Shown in pieces: positions 1 through 6,113 of a stretch of DNA of 7,132 nt. The position numbers were made by a program, and so were the translations under genes. Below the pieces are notes generated by a model. The model was not told the DNA's origin and did no database searches. It saw only the letters and a list, made by a program, of their open reading frames with translations. This stretch comes from Acidobacteriaceae bacterium (GTDB lineage Bacteria > Acidobacteriota > Terriglobia > Terriglobales > Acidobacteriaceae). The stretch lies in assembly GCA_025462785.1 (NCBI GenBank), contig JAOAPG010000066.1, positions 1 through 7,132 on the forward strand. The letters run 5' to 3'. Position 1 is the first letter of the stretch. Every line of letters starts with the position of its first letter.

Positions 1-806
1 GCCCCTTTGTTCCTGTAAACACAGGCTCCATGCCGGTGGATTTGCTTGAGTCCACGCTCTTCGGCCACGTCAAGGGTGCTTTCACTAGCGCGGTAGCTTC
101 AAAAAAGGGCCTTTTCGAGATTGCGGACCGCGGCACTCTGTTTTTGGACGAGATCGGCACCATGGGCATGGACACGCAAGCGAAGATCCTGCGTGTGCTG
201 CAGGATCGCAAGTTCATGCACTTGGGCGGTGTGCATGAAATGCAGGTTGATGTGCGAATTATTGCCGCCACTAATGTGGACCTCCGTCAGCATGTAAAAG
301 AAGGAAAATTCCGCGAAGACCTGTTCTATCGGCTGAACGTCATCACAATCGAACTTCCGCCGTTGCGCCAGCGCAAGCAAGACATTCCTTTATTGGTGGA
401 CTTCTTCCTGCAGAAGTTCTCGCAGGAAAACGAGCGGCCGCTGCGGCGGATTACTCCAGAAGCGCTTCGCCCTTTGCTGATTTACTCATGGCCGGGCAAC
501 GTGCGTGAACTGGAAAATGTGATGGAGCGCGCGGTTGTGCTCTCTTTGGGAACGGAAATCGGGCCAGAGTTATTGCCGGATCAGATTGCCGGTCGCGGCA
601 CATCGATGCCGATCATGGAGCATCGTGGAGACGCGTCGCTTTTCGAGATCATGGAAGATTGCGAGCGTCACATTATTGTCGACATGCTGGAGAAGTGCAG
701 TTGGAACCAGACCGACGCCGCTGAGAAGTTTCACGTGCCACTGTCGACCCTGAATCAAAAGATCAAGCGTCTGAATATCGAAATAAAAAAGAAGACGCGC
801 GAATAA
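1..806 (+). CDS. Sigma-54-dependent transcriptional activator (NtrC family), 3' part only
   Basis: This is the C-terminal part of an AAA+ activator that remodels sigma-54 RNA polymerase. The frame is open from base 3 and reads PFVPVNTGSMPVDLLES across the ATG at 30, so that ATG is internal and the true start lies left of the window. Visible in order: the sigma-54 contact loop as GAFTSA (75-92; the usual form is GAFTGA), Walker B GTLFLDEIG, the sensor I region VDVRIIAATN, the arginine-finger region FREDLFYRLNV, the sensor II motif WPGNVRELENV, and a Fis-type helix-turn-helix at the C-terminus (SWNQTDAAEKFHVPLSTLNQ). Walker A and any receiver, PAS or GAF sensory domain lie outside, so the signal cannot be named. 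The retained arginine and Walker B motifs suggest an active ATPase. Its link to the downstream transporter is unknown: 197 bases separate them and I saw no -24/-12 element there. Confidence 0.95.
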   Translation, partial: PFVPVNTGSMPVDLLESTLFGHVKGAFTSAVASKKGLFEIADRGTLFLDEIGTMGMDTQAKILRVLQDRKFMHLGGVHEMQVDVRIIAATNVDLRQHVKEGKFREDLFYRLNVITIELPPLRQRKQDIPLLVDFFLQKFSQENERPLRRITPEALRPLLIYSWPGNVRELENVMERAVVLSLGTEIGPELLPDQIAGRGTSMPIMEHRGDASLFEIMEDCERHIIVDMLEKCSWNQTDAAEKFHVPLSTLNQKIKRLNIEIKKKTRE

Positions 807-841
807 CTGTTCATTCCGATCAAGACAATCTTTGTAAGAAT

Positions 842-939
842 CGCGATCAGAGTGGCCGCACGTCACACGATGCCGTCGCGCAATCGCAATCGCAGTTCAG
901 TTCAGAATAAATTCCGCCGAACGCCGACCTCTGATCGCG
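842..939. repeat. Long-range 11-bp perfect inverted repeat in the intergenic region
   Basis: CGCGATCAGAG at 842-852 is matched exactly by its reverse complement CTCTGATCGCG at 929-939, with 76 bases between; bases 841 and 940 could add a G-U pair. The enclosed stretch also holds short direct repeats: GCAATC about 2.5 times (880-894) and GTTCA twice (895-904). The pair could form the base of a large RNA stem or be a spaced operator. It sits after the activator stop and before the permease promoter candidate. No function can be assigned from sequence. Confidence 0.5.
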
Positions 940-953
940 GATAGCTTTCCTTC

Positions 954-962
954 TGTTATAGT
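954..962 (+). promoter_or_regulatory. Candidate extended -10 promoter for the mlaE/mlaF-like pair
   Basis: TGTTATAGT at 954-962 fits an extended -10 element (TG, one base, then TATAGT). No convincing -35 hexamer lies 16-18 bases upstream, which extended -10 promoters tolerate. Transcription would begin near 969, giving a leader of only about 35 bases made up mostly of the hairpin at 962-1004. This rests on motif matching only. Confidence 0.35.
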
Positions 963-1004
963 TCGTTCAGAACCGTCAGCGCTGGAACGGTTTTCCTGAA
1001 CGAA
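962..1004 (+). promoter_or_regulatory. Stem-loop enclosing the permease start codon
   Basis: TTCGTTCAGAACCGT (962-976) pairs with ACGGTTTTCCTGAACGAA (987-1004), apart from a three-base bulge on the right arm. The 3' arm ends on the A of the ATG at 1004. No clear Shine-Dalgarno is visible just before this ATG, so the structure could limit or gate initiation. It could instead be a DNA palindrome bound by a regulator. If transcription starts near 969, part of the left arm would not be transcribed, and the DNA-operator reading becomes more likely. Confidence 0.45.
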
Positions 1005-1786
1005 TGGAACTCATCTCGCCCACGGATTTCGCTAAAGAGAAGGTTCTGGCAGTGCAGGAATACGCTCTGCTTTCTGCGCACGCTATCGCCAACCTCTTCC
1101 GCCAACCGCGATATTTTGCGGACATAGTACAGCAAGCGGACTTTATTGGTTTTGGCTCTCTTCCGATTGTGGTTCTTACGGGTTTCTTTACCGGCGCGGT
1201 GCTTGCATTGAATAGCGCGAGCACCTTGCAAAAATTTGGTTCGCTTACACTCATCGCGCAACTCGTTTCGGTCGGCATGGTGACTGAATTGGGTCCCGTG
1301 CTGACGGGCCTCATGATAGCTGGCCGCAACTCTTCCGGAATGGCGAGTGAACTCGGGTCGATGGTTGTGACTGAGCAAATTGATGCCATGCGTGCCCTAG
1401 GCACGAACCCGATCAAAAAATTGGTCACACCGCGGGTGGTCTCGACCGTGTTCATGCTTTTTTTCCTGACCATCATTTCTGATCTTTTGGGGCTTTTTGG
1501 CGGCGCAGTCATATCCCATCTTGTTTATGCTATTGACTGGCACCAGTACTGGACCTCGGCATGGCAAGCGTTGGCGTTTCGAGATGTGTTCACTGGTCTG
1601 GTCAAGCCGCTGCTCTTCGGATTCATCGTTTCCACGATCGGCTGCTATTACGGACTATCCGCTCGCGGTGGCACGCAGGGAGTGGGAAGGGCCACAACAC
1701 AGGCTGTAGTTGCGGCTTCAGTGCTTATTTTGGCGGTCGATCTATTTGCCACGAAACTTCTAATGGCAATCCTTGGGAATCGATAG
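1004..1786 (+). CDS. mlaE: MlaE/YrbE-family lipid ABC transporter permease
   Basis: Inner-membrane permease of the Mla/MCE phospholipid transport type, 260 residues, the usual length for MlaE. Family hallmarks are visible: an amphipathic N-terminal stretch (about 1-45), a first hydrophobic helix near 53-70, the conserved block ELGPVLTGLMIAGR (95-108), then VTEQIDAM (122-129) with GTNPIKKLVTPR (133-144), and the C-terminal pattern GCYYGLSARGGTQGVGRATT (213-232) followed by a final hydrophobic helix. About five membrane segments are expected. The ATG at 1004 gives the full domain but has no obvious Shine-Dalgarno and lies in a hairpin. The stop is 3 bases before the ATPase start, so the two are surely one transcript and probably translationally coupled. 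In the family, MlaE dimerises and works with the MlaF ATPase and an MCE protein (MlaD) to move lipids between the inner and outer membranes; no MCE gene is present here. The direction of transport cannot be told. Confidence 0.9.
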   Translation: MELISPTDFAKEKVLAVQEYALLSAHAIANLFRQPRYFADIVQQADFIGFGSLPIVVLTGFFTGAVLALNSASTLQKFGSLTLIAQLVSVGMVTELGPVLTGLMIAGRNSSGMASELGSMVVTEQIDAMRALGTNPIKKLVTPRVVSTVFMLFFLTIISDLLGLFGGAVISHLVYAIDWHQYWTSAWQALAFRDVFTGLVKPLLFGFIVSTIGCYYGLSARGGTQGVGRATTQAVVAASVLILAVDLFATKLLMAILGNR

Positions 1787-1789
1787 TTT

Positions 1790-2638
1790 ATGGCAGCGCC
1801 TCCAATTGCAATTGAATTACCGGTCAAGTTTTCCAGGGAATCTGCCTCCCCCGTTATTGTCTTCGAGAATGTTTCGATCGCCTTTGAAGACAAGCCTGTG
1901 CTGGACGGAATTTCCTTCAAGCTGGCAAAGGGCGAAACTAAGGCAATCTTCGGGGTGGCGGGTTCAGGCAAGAGTACGCTGCTAAAACTTGCTTTAGGAT
2001 TGATAAAGCCGGATAGCGGTAGCATCTACGTACTCGGCGAAGACATAGTCCAGAAGAGCGAAGAAGAACTTTTCGAGCTCCGACGAAAAGTCGGAATCGT
2101 GTTTCAGGAGAGCGCTCTTTTTGATTCTCTAACGGTCCGGGAAAATGTGGCGTTTCGGCTGCTCGAAGAGGGGCACATCTCCGAAAGCGAGATTGAGAGG
2201 CGGGTACGAGAAGCTTTGAGCTTTGTGGAACTGGAAAACACGGTTGATCTGTTTCCCTCGGAACTTTCTGGTGGCATGCGGCGGCGCGTAGCCATTGCCC
2301 GGGCGATCATCACCGAGCCGGAAATCCTGCTTTACGATTCGCCCACGGCAGGCTTGGATCCCGTCACTTCAACAACCATCGTGGAATTAATCGTTAAGCA
2401 GCGCGATGTTTATAAGACGAGTTCCCTGCTAGTGACACACCGGCTCCAGGACGCGTTCACCATGGCCAGCCACTACTTCGACCCAAAGACGAATCACATG
2501 CAGCCGCTGCCACCAGCAGCGATTCCGGATGTACCCATCTGCTTCCTGCTTCTCAGAGATGGAAAAATAATTTTTGACGGAAGCGTTAAGGATTTAGCCG
2601 AATCGAAAGACGAATACATCCGCGAGTACATTTCGTAG
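1790..2638 (+). CDS. MlaF-like ABC transporter ATP-binding protein with atypical Walker B
   Basis: Cytoplasmic ATPase partner of the permease just upstream, 282 residues. The nucleotide-binding domain begins near residue 22. Motifs seen: Walker A GVAGSGKST (55-63), Q-loop Gln 106 in VGIVFQESALFD, signature LSGGMRRRVAIARA (159-172), Walker B ILLYD (179-183), D-loop AGLD (187-190) and H-loop His 217 in LLVTHRLQDAF. Two features are odd. The residue after the Walker B Asp is Ser 184 (codon TCG, 2339-2341) instead of the catalytic Glu. In addition, about 20 residues rich in Pro (about 231-251) are inserted between the H-loop region and LLRDGKIIFDG. The signature motif and H-loop are intact, so the gene looks under selection and not decayed. 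The protein may hydrolyse ATP slowly or use another residue as base. The start ATG is 3 bases after the permease stop, with a weak GGGA upstream; translational coupling is likely. The nearest relatives are MlaF/Ttg2A-type ATPases; a different partner is unlikely given the pairing. Confidence 0.88.
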   Translation: MAAPPIAIELPVKFSRESASPVIVFENVSIAFEDKPVLDGISFKLAKGETKAIFGVAGSGKSTLLKLALGLIKPDSGSIYVLGEDIVQKSEEELFELRRKVGIVFQESALFDSLTVRENVAFRLLEEGHISESEIERRVREALSFVELENTVDLFPSELSGGMRRRVAIARAIITEPEILLYDSPTAGLDPVTSTTIVELIVKQRDVYKTSSLLVTHRLQDAFTMASHYFDPKTNHMQPLPPAAIPDVPICFLLLRDGKIIFDGSVKDLAESKDEYIREYIS

Positions 2639-2641
2639 GTA

Positions 2642-3103
2642 CTAGCTGGTCTTCGCAGCAGCTGCGGCTCGGATTTTCATATTCGCAATGTTCGATTCCG
2701 TGCGCTCCAGGAATTTACGGCTCTTTTCGGAGCTGTTAATTAGTTTTTCTACATTGCTAAAAAACGAAGGACTGGCTTTTTCCCGCAAGTCGCCAAGAAA
2801 CGGTTTCAGCTTACCGAAGATCAAGAACATTTCTCCAGAGAAAGACGGCTCTAAAAACAAATCCGCGCTCACAGCTCCGTGATTGGCGAGAGAAGCCGCC
2901 ATCTCCCAATATCCCATTACCTGCCGCAGCCAATTGTTTTCTGGAGTGCCAAATGCAGAAGAGACCTTCGTATAATCCTGATAATTTTCCGGCCAGAATT
3001 TCTGTGTCCACCATTCGCGGGCCTTGCGGAGTTCGGCTTCGCGGCGAAGATCATACAGCTGCAGGATTACTTGAGCGTCAGTAGCAGTGGGACTGGAAGT
3101 CAT
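2642..3103 (-). CDS. Hypothetical 153-aa soluble protein downstream of topA
   Basis: I do not recognise this family. The protein has 153 residues, with no signal peptide or membrane segment, and looks mainly helical. It is rich in aromatic residues in the middle (REWWTQKFWPENYQDY, then NNWLRQVMGYWEMAA), and the C-terminal third is charged and coiled-coil-like, ending in an Ala/Lys tail. There are no cysteines and no evident catalytic motif. The ATG at 3103 is well supported by AAGGTG (3113-3108) five bases away. It lies 35 bases after topA on the same strand with no terminator between, so it is probably in the topA transcript. Its stop lies 3 bases from the stop of the convergent mlaF-like gene. 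The aromatic pattern resembles helical proteins that pack as small bundles, but that is only an impression. Confidence 0.75.
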   Translation of the reverse strand: MTSSPTATDAQVILQLYDLRREAELRKAREWWTQKFWPENYQDYTKVSSAFGTPENNWLRQVMGYWEMAASLANHGAVSADLFLEPSFSGEMFLIFGKLKPFLGDLREKASPSFFSNVEKLINSSEKSRKFLERTESNIANMKIRAAAAAKTS

Positions 3104-3138
3104 AACTCACCTTTCAAATTAAAGTTGGTACTTAATTC

Positions 3139-5634
3139 TTAGGCTTCGGCTTCGACCGTTGCCCCGGCAGCTGTTGCTAGCTCTGGCGCAGGCCGCTCGT
3201 ACTCGCACTCCTTATTGGGGCACGCGATCACTGGACCCGACTTCAAGAACTTCTCAACTAAGAAGTCATTTCCGCAGCTAGGGCACTTCTCGGCAATAGG
3301 TTTGTGCGCCGCAGTGAACTTGCAGTTCGGATAATTCGAGCATCCGTAGAACGTATTTCCCTTGCGGGCCTTCTTTTCGACCAACTCGCCGTCGGCGCAT
3401 AAAGTACACTTCACTCCGATGAAGTTTTGCTTTACATATTTGCACTCAGGATATCCACTGCAAGCCGTAAACTCGCCAAAGCGGCCGTGACGGATCATTA
3501 AATTCCGTCCGCACTTCGGGCAAGGCTCATCGAGTGGGATATCCGGAACTCGTTTGCCCTGATCAAGACGGCGCGTGGTCTTGCAATCAGGATAGCCCGT
3601 GCAAGCCATGAATTGGCCGAATCGTCCGCGCTTCAAGACCATCACGCGTCCGCAATTCTCGCAATATTCTTCCTGGGTCGTTCCTTGCACATCGGCAGAA
3701 TCCAGATCCGGCAGATTAATCGGATTCTCTTTGGTGAAATTGCAACTGTCCTTATTTTCCTTGTCGTAAGAGCTGCAAGCGTAAAACGATCCGTGCTTGC
3801 CCCACTTGATCACCAGCGGCGAGCCGCAGCGCTCACACTTTTCGTCAGTGGGCTTCTCCATACGCTTGACGTTTTCCATGTGCTTCTCGGCGTAGCGGAG
3901 ATCCTTGGCGAATTTCTTGTAGAACTCATCGAGCGCGTCGGTCCACTTTTCCTTGCCGTCTTCCACTTCATCGAGCTGCTCTTCGAGTTTTGCGGTGTAC
4001 TGGATGTCAAAAATATCGCGGAAGTTTTCAACGAGCAGATCGGTTACGACCAATCCGATTTCCGTTGGTGAAAACTTGCCGCCCAATTTCTGCACGTACT
4101 GGCGTTCCTGGATCGTGCTGAGAATCGCGGAGTACGTGGAAGGGCGTCCGATGCCGCGCTCTTCAAGCTCTTTCACCAGCGAAGCTTCGTTATAGCGTGG
4201 CGGAGGCTCGGTGAAGTGCTGCTCTGGGTTCAAACTCTTGAGCGTGAGTTTCTGTCCGGGCTCAAGCGGTGGCAGCTTGTGCTTCAGTTCCTCATCATCA
4301 TCGTCTTTGCCTTCCTTTGATTCTTCATAAACCTTGAGGAATCCGTCGAATTTGAGGACTGAGCCAGTCACGCGGAACCAGAACGTTGCGTCCTTGGACT
4401 TGGCATCAATATCAACCGTGGTTTGGTCGAAGACCGCCGGTGCGATCTGCGAGGCGACAAATCTCTGCCAGATCAGTTTGTAGACTTTGAATTCATCTTC
4501 TTTTAAGTACTGCTTGATCTGGTCGGGATGGCGCATGGCTGACGTGGGCCGGATGGCTTCGTGTGCTTCTTGCGCACCCTTCTTTGATTTAAATGTATTC
4601 GCTGACTCGGGCAAATATTCTTTGCCATACTGCGAACTGATGTACTCGCGCACTTCCGCCAGAGCCTCGTTAGAAACTCGAGTCGAATCGGTACGCATGT
4701 AGGTGATTAAACCGACAAGACCTTCTTCACCTAGTTCAACGCCTTCATATAAACGCTGGGCGATCATCATGGTGCGTTTCACGCTGAAACGTAATTTGCG
4801 GGAAGAATCCTGTTGCAACTTGCTGGTGGTAAATGGCGGAGTCGCATTTCGGCGCCGTTCCTTGCGATCAACGGTACGGACTAGCCAGTTCGCCCCTTCA
4901 AGAGCTGCGCGGATCTTCTCCGCATCCTCCCCATTCGTTACTTCTACTTTCTCTTCGTTCTTTCCAACAAATCGAGCATCGAATGCTGGCGGTTTGGGAG
5001 CAGCGAGATTCGCGTCAATCGTCCAATATTCTTTCTTCTCGAACGCTTTAATTTCACGCTCGCGCTCCACAATCAGACGAAGCGCCACAGTCTGCACGCG
5101 TCCTGCCGACAAGCCCCGGCGGACTTTATCCCAGAGAAGTGGCGAAACTTGATATCCGACCAACCGGTCAAGAACGCGCCGGGCTTGCTGGGCATCTACC
5201 AACGCTCGATCGATGTCGCGAGGGTGTTCGAAGGCTTCCTTTACTGCTCGTTGGGTAATCTCGTTGAAGGTAACGCGCTGAATCCGATTACCGTTTTCGT
5301 CGCCTTTCTTTTTTCTCTTCTTACTTTTGGAGCCATCACCTAGCTCTTCGGCAAGATGCGCAGCAATGGCTTCGCCTTCGCGGTCCGGGTCAGGTGCGAG
5401 GTAGATATGGTCCATGCCCAACGCAAGTTTCTTCAGCTTGGCGAGAACCTTCTCCTTACCGGGGATAACGATGTACTCGGTGTCGAAATCATTGTCGATA
5501 TCTACGCCCAGCGTACTCTTAGGGAGATCTTTGACGTGGCCGAGCGAAGCCTCCACGGTGAAGCCCTTCCCTAAGTATTTCTGGATGGTCTTCGCCTTTG
5601 CCGGCGATTCGACGATGACTAAACCTTTTGCCAA
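3139..5634 (-). CDS. topA: DNA topoisomerase I (type IA)
   Basis: Relaxes negative supercoils by single-strand cleavage through a 5'-phosphotyrosine. The length is 831 residues, close to the 865 of E. coli TopA, and the frame is intact. The TOPRIM domain opens with GLVIVESPAKAKTIQKYLG (catalytic Glu 9) and contains the metal-binding DPDREGE (82-88). The active-site Tyr is about residue 312 in GLITYMRTDSTR. Conserved HEAIRPT (about 356-362) and NEASLVKELEERGIGRPSTY (about 481-500) follow. The C-terminus holds five Cys4 zinc ribbons, starting near residues 599, 657, 704, 742 and 783, several with the GRFGxFxACxGYPxC pattern. A Lys-rich insertion (SKSKKRKKKGDENG, about 102-115) interrupts the region after DPDREGE, and an acidic stretch (KDDDDEE) lies near 442-448. 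The ATG at 5634 has a good Shine-Dalgarno (GAGGAA, 5642-5637). Gene order dprA-topA is common in bacteria; here a cassette separates the two. The gene is essential in most bacteria, which fits its intact state beside two broken genes. Confidence 0.98.
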   Translation of the reverse strand: MAKGLVIVESPAKAKTIQKYLGKGFTVEASLGHVKDLPKSTLGVDIDNDFDTEYIVIPGKEKVLAKLKKLALGMDHIYLAPDPDREGEAIAAHLAEELGDGSKSKKRKKKGDENGNRIQRVTFNEITQRAVKEAFEHPRDIDRALVDAQQARRVLDRLVGYQVSPLLWDKVRRGLSAGRVQTVALRLIVEREREIKAFEKKEYWTIDANLAAPKPPAFDARFVGKNEEKVEVTNGEDAEKIRAALEGANWLVRTVDRKERRRNATPPFTTSKLQQDSSRKLRFSVKRTMMIAQRLYEGVELGEEGLVGLITYMRTDSTRVSNEALAEVREYISSQYGKEYLPESANTFKSKKGAQEAHEAIRPTSAMRHPDQIKQYLKEDEFKVYKLIWQRFVASQIAPAVFDQTTVDIDAKSKDATFWFRVTGSVLKFDGFLKVYEESKEGKDDDDEELKHKLPPLEPGQKLTLKSLNPEQHFTEPPPRYNEASLVKELEERGIGRPSTYSAILSTIQERQYVQKLGGKFSPTEIGLVVTDLLVENFRDIFDIQYTAKLEEQLDEVEDGKEKWTDALDEFYKKFAKDLRYAEKHMENVKRMEKPTDEKCERCGSPLVIKWGKHGSFYACSSYDKENKDSCNFTKENPINLPDLDSADVQGTTQEEYCENCGRVMVLKRGRFGQFMACTGYPDCKTTRRLDQGKRVPDIPLDEPCPKCGRNLMIRHGRFGEFTACSGYPECKYVKQNFIGVKCTLCADGELVEKKARKGNTFYGCSNYPNCKFTAAHKPIAEKCPSCGNDFLVEKFLKSGPVIACPNKECEYERPAPELATAAGATVEAEA

Positions 5635-5673
5635 TGTTTCCTCAATAGTTAAATTGTTGTCCCGAAGCTAGCA

Positions 5674-5703
5674 CGAATAGGAGGGAATCAACAAGTTTGT
5701 AAA
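5674..5703 (-). promoter_or_regulatory. Weak candidate promoter for topA
   Basis: On the minus strand TTTACA (5703-5698) and TATTCG (5679-5674) are spaced by 18 bases, upstream of the topA Shine-Dalgarno. A second equally weak pair is TTGTTG (5694-5689) with TAGCTT (5670-5665). Neither is close to consensus. A promoter somewhere here is attractive because the upstream dprA is broken and its early stop would reduce read-through, but the match itself is poor. Confidence 0.22.
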
Positions 5704-5712
5704 ACTCGCTCT

Positions 5713-5746
5713 CAGCTTTCCGCTTTCAGCTTTCCGCTCTCAGCTT
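5713..5746. repeat. 14-bp tandem repeat at the left edge of the four-helix-bundle cassette
   Basis: CAGCTTTCCGCTTT (5713-5726) and CAGCTTTCCGCTCT (5727-5740) are consecutive copies differing at one base, followed by the start of a third (CAGCTT, 5741-5746). On the minus strand this reads as AGCTGA/GAGCGGAA units. The array writes the last codons and the stop of the four-helix-bundle reading frame (stop TGA at 5728-5726) and then runs on past it. The core GAAAGCTGA recurs in inverted orientation at 6117-6125. Confidence 0.8.
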
Positions 5747-6086
5747 GTGGATTAATGACGCCAGCATACGTTTTACATCAATCACTTCTCCCGAAAGTCG
5801 CTCATAATCCAGCAATTTCAATAACTCCAAATCTTTTGCGAGCAGCAGGTGATACTCGAATTCGCTAGCCAGAGCCCATTCCAATCTGGAGAAAACGACC
5901 GAACTCGGCGTCTCCCTTTCGGCAAGTCCCTTCGGCGATGTTGGCGCCAATAGAAGCCGAGGACCTCCGCATCTGACTAGTTAACCCGTAGATTTCATCT
6001 CGTGGGAAGGGCGCGCTTGACTTATACACATCGAGCGTCAAGCTGTGCGCCTTTTCCCAAACCTTCAGATTTCTGAAGCTCTGCAA
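5726..6086 (-). pseudogene. Four-helix-bundle protein of the 23S rRNA intervening-sequence (S23) family, frameshifted
   Basis: The N-terminal part reads QSFRNLKVWEKAHSLTLDVY, then EIYGLTSQMRRSSASIGANI, AEG and FGRFLQIGMGS, all hallmarks of the small S23/IVS four-helix-bundle family. The frame then stops at TAG (5867-5865). The rest of the domain (ASEFEYHLLLAKDLELLKLL, ending SLIHKLRAES) continues in the next frame. Removing one of the two C bases at 5869-5870 on the plus strand restores GMGSASEFEYHLLLAKD exactly, giving about 119 residues from the TTG at 6086, a normal family length. I chose TTG 6086 because GGGAG (6096-6092) lies 5 bases before it and the product then begins at the family's usual position; GTG 6101 is the alternative. 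The family is known as ORFs inside 23S rRNA intervening sequences and as scattered single genes, with homologues serving as accessory proteins of diversity-generating retroelements. The molecular role of stand-alone copies is unknown. Flanking repeats suggest an inserted cassette. Confidence 0.88.
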
Positions 6087-6113
6087 GTTCACTCCCGCCA
6101 CAGGCGATTCGAG

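Noticed and set aside
807..1003. Sigma-54 (-24/-12) promoter ahead of the permease gene
   Set aside because: I found no GG-N10-GC arrangement with the flanking TGGCAC/TTGC bases in this stretch.
976..1512. Long antisense open frames opposite the permease gene (also 956-1378)
   Set aside because: They mirror the permease frame, lack any family motif and have no Shine-Dalgarno; the plus-strand MlaE hallmarks explain the region.
2636..2680. Bidirectional terminator at the convergent stops
   Set aside because: CGCAG/CTGCG near 2653-2665 can form a small hairpin, but it lies inside the coding end of the unknown gene and has no T-tract.
4703..5152. Plus-strand open frames across topA (also 3613-4071)
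   Set aside because: They are shadows of a conserved topA coding frame, with low-complexity Ser/Arg-rich translations typical of antisense reading.
5860..5875. Programmed ribosomal frameshift in the S23-type gene
   Set aside because: There is no slippery heptamer, internal Shine-Dalgarno or downstream stem that I can see, and the family is normally encoded in one frame.
5726..6086. Diversity-generating retroelement (because its accessory protein shares the four-helix fold)
   Set aside because: There is no reverse transcriptase, template repeat or variable repeat in the window.
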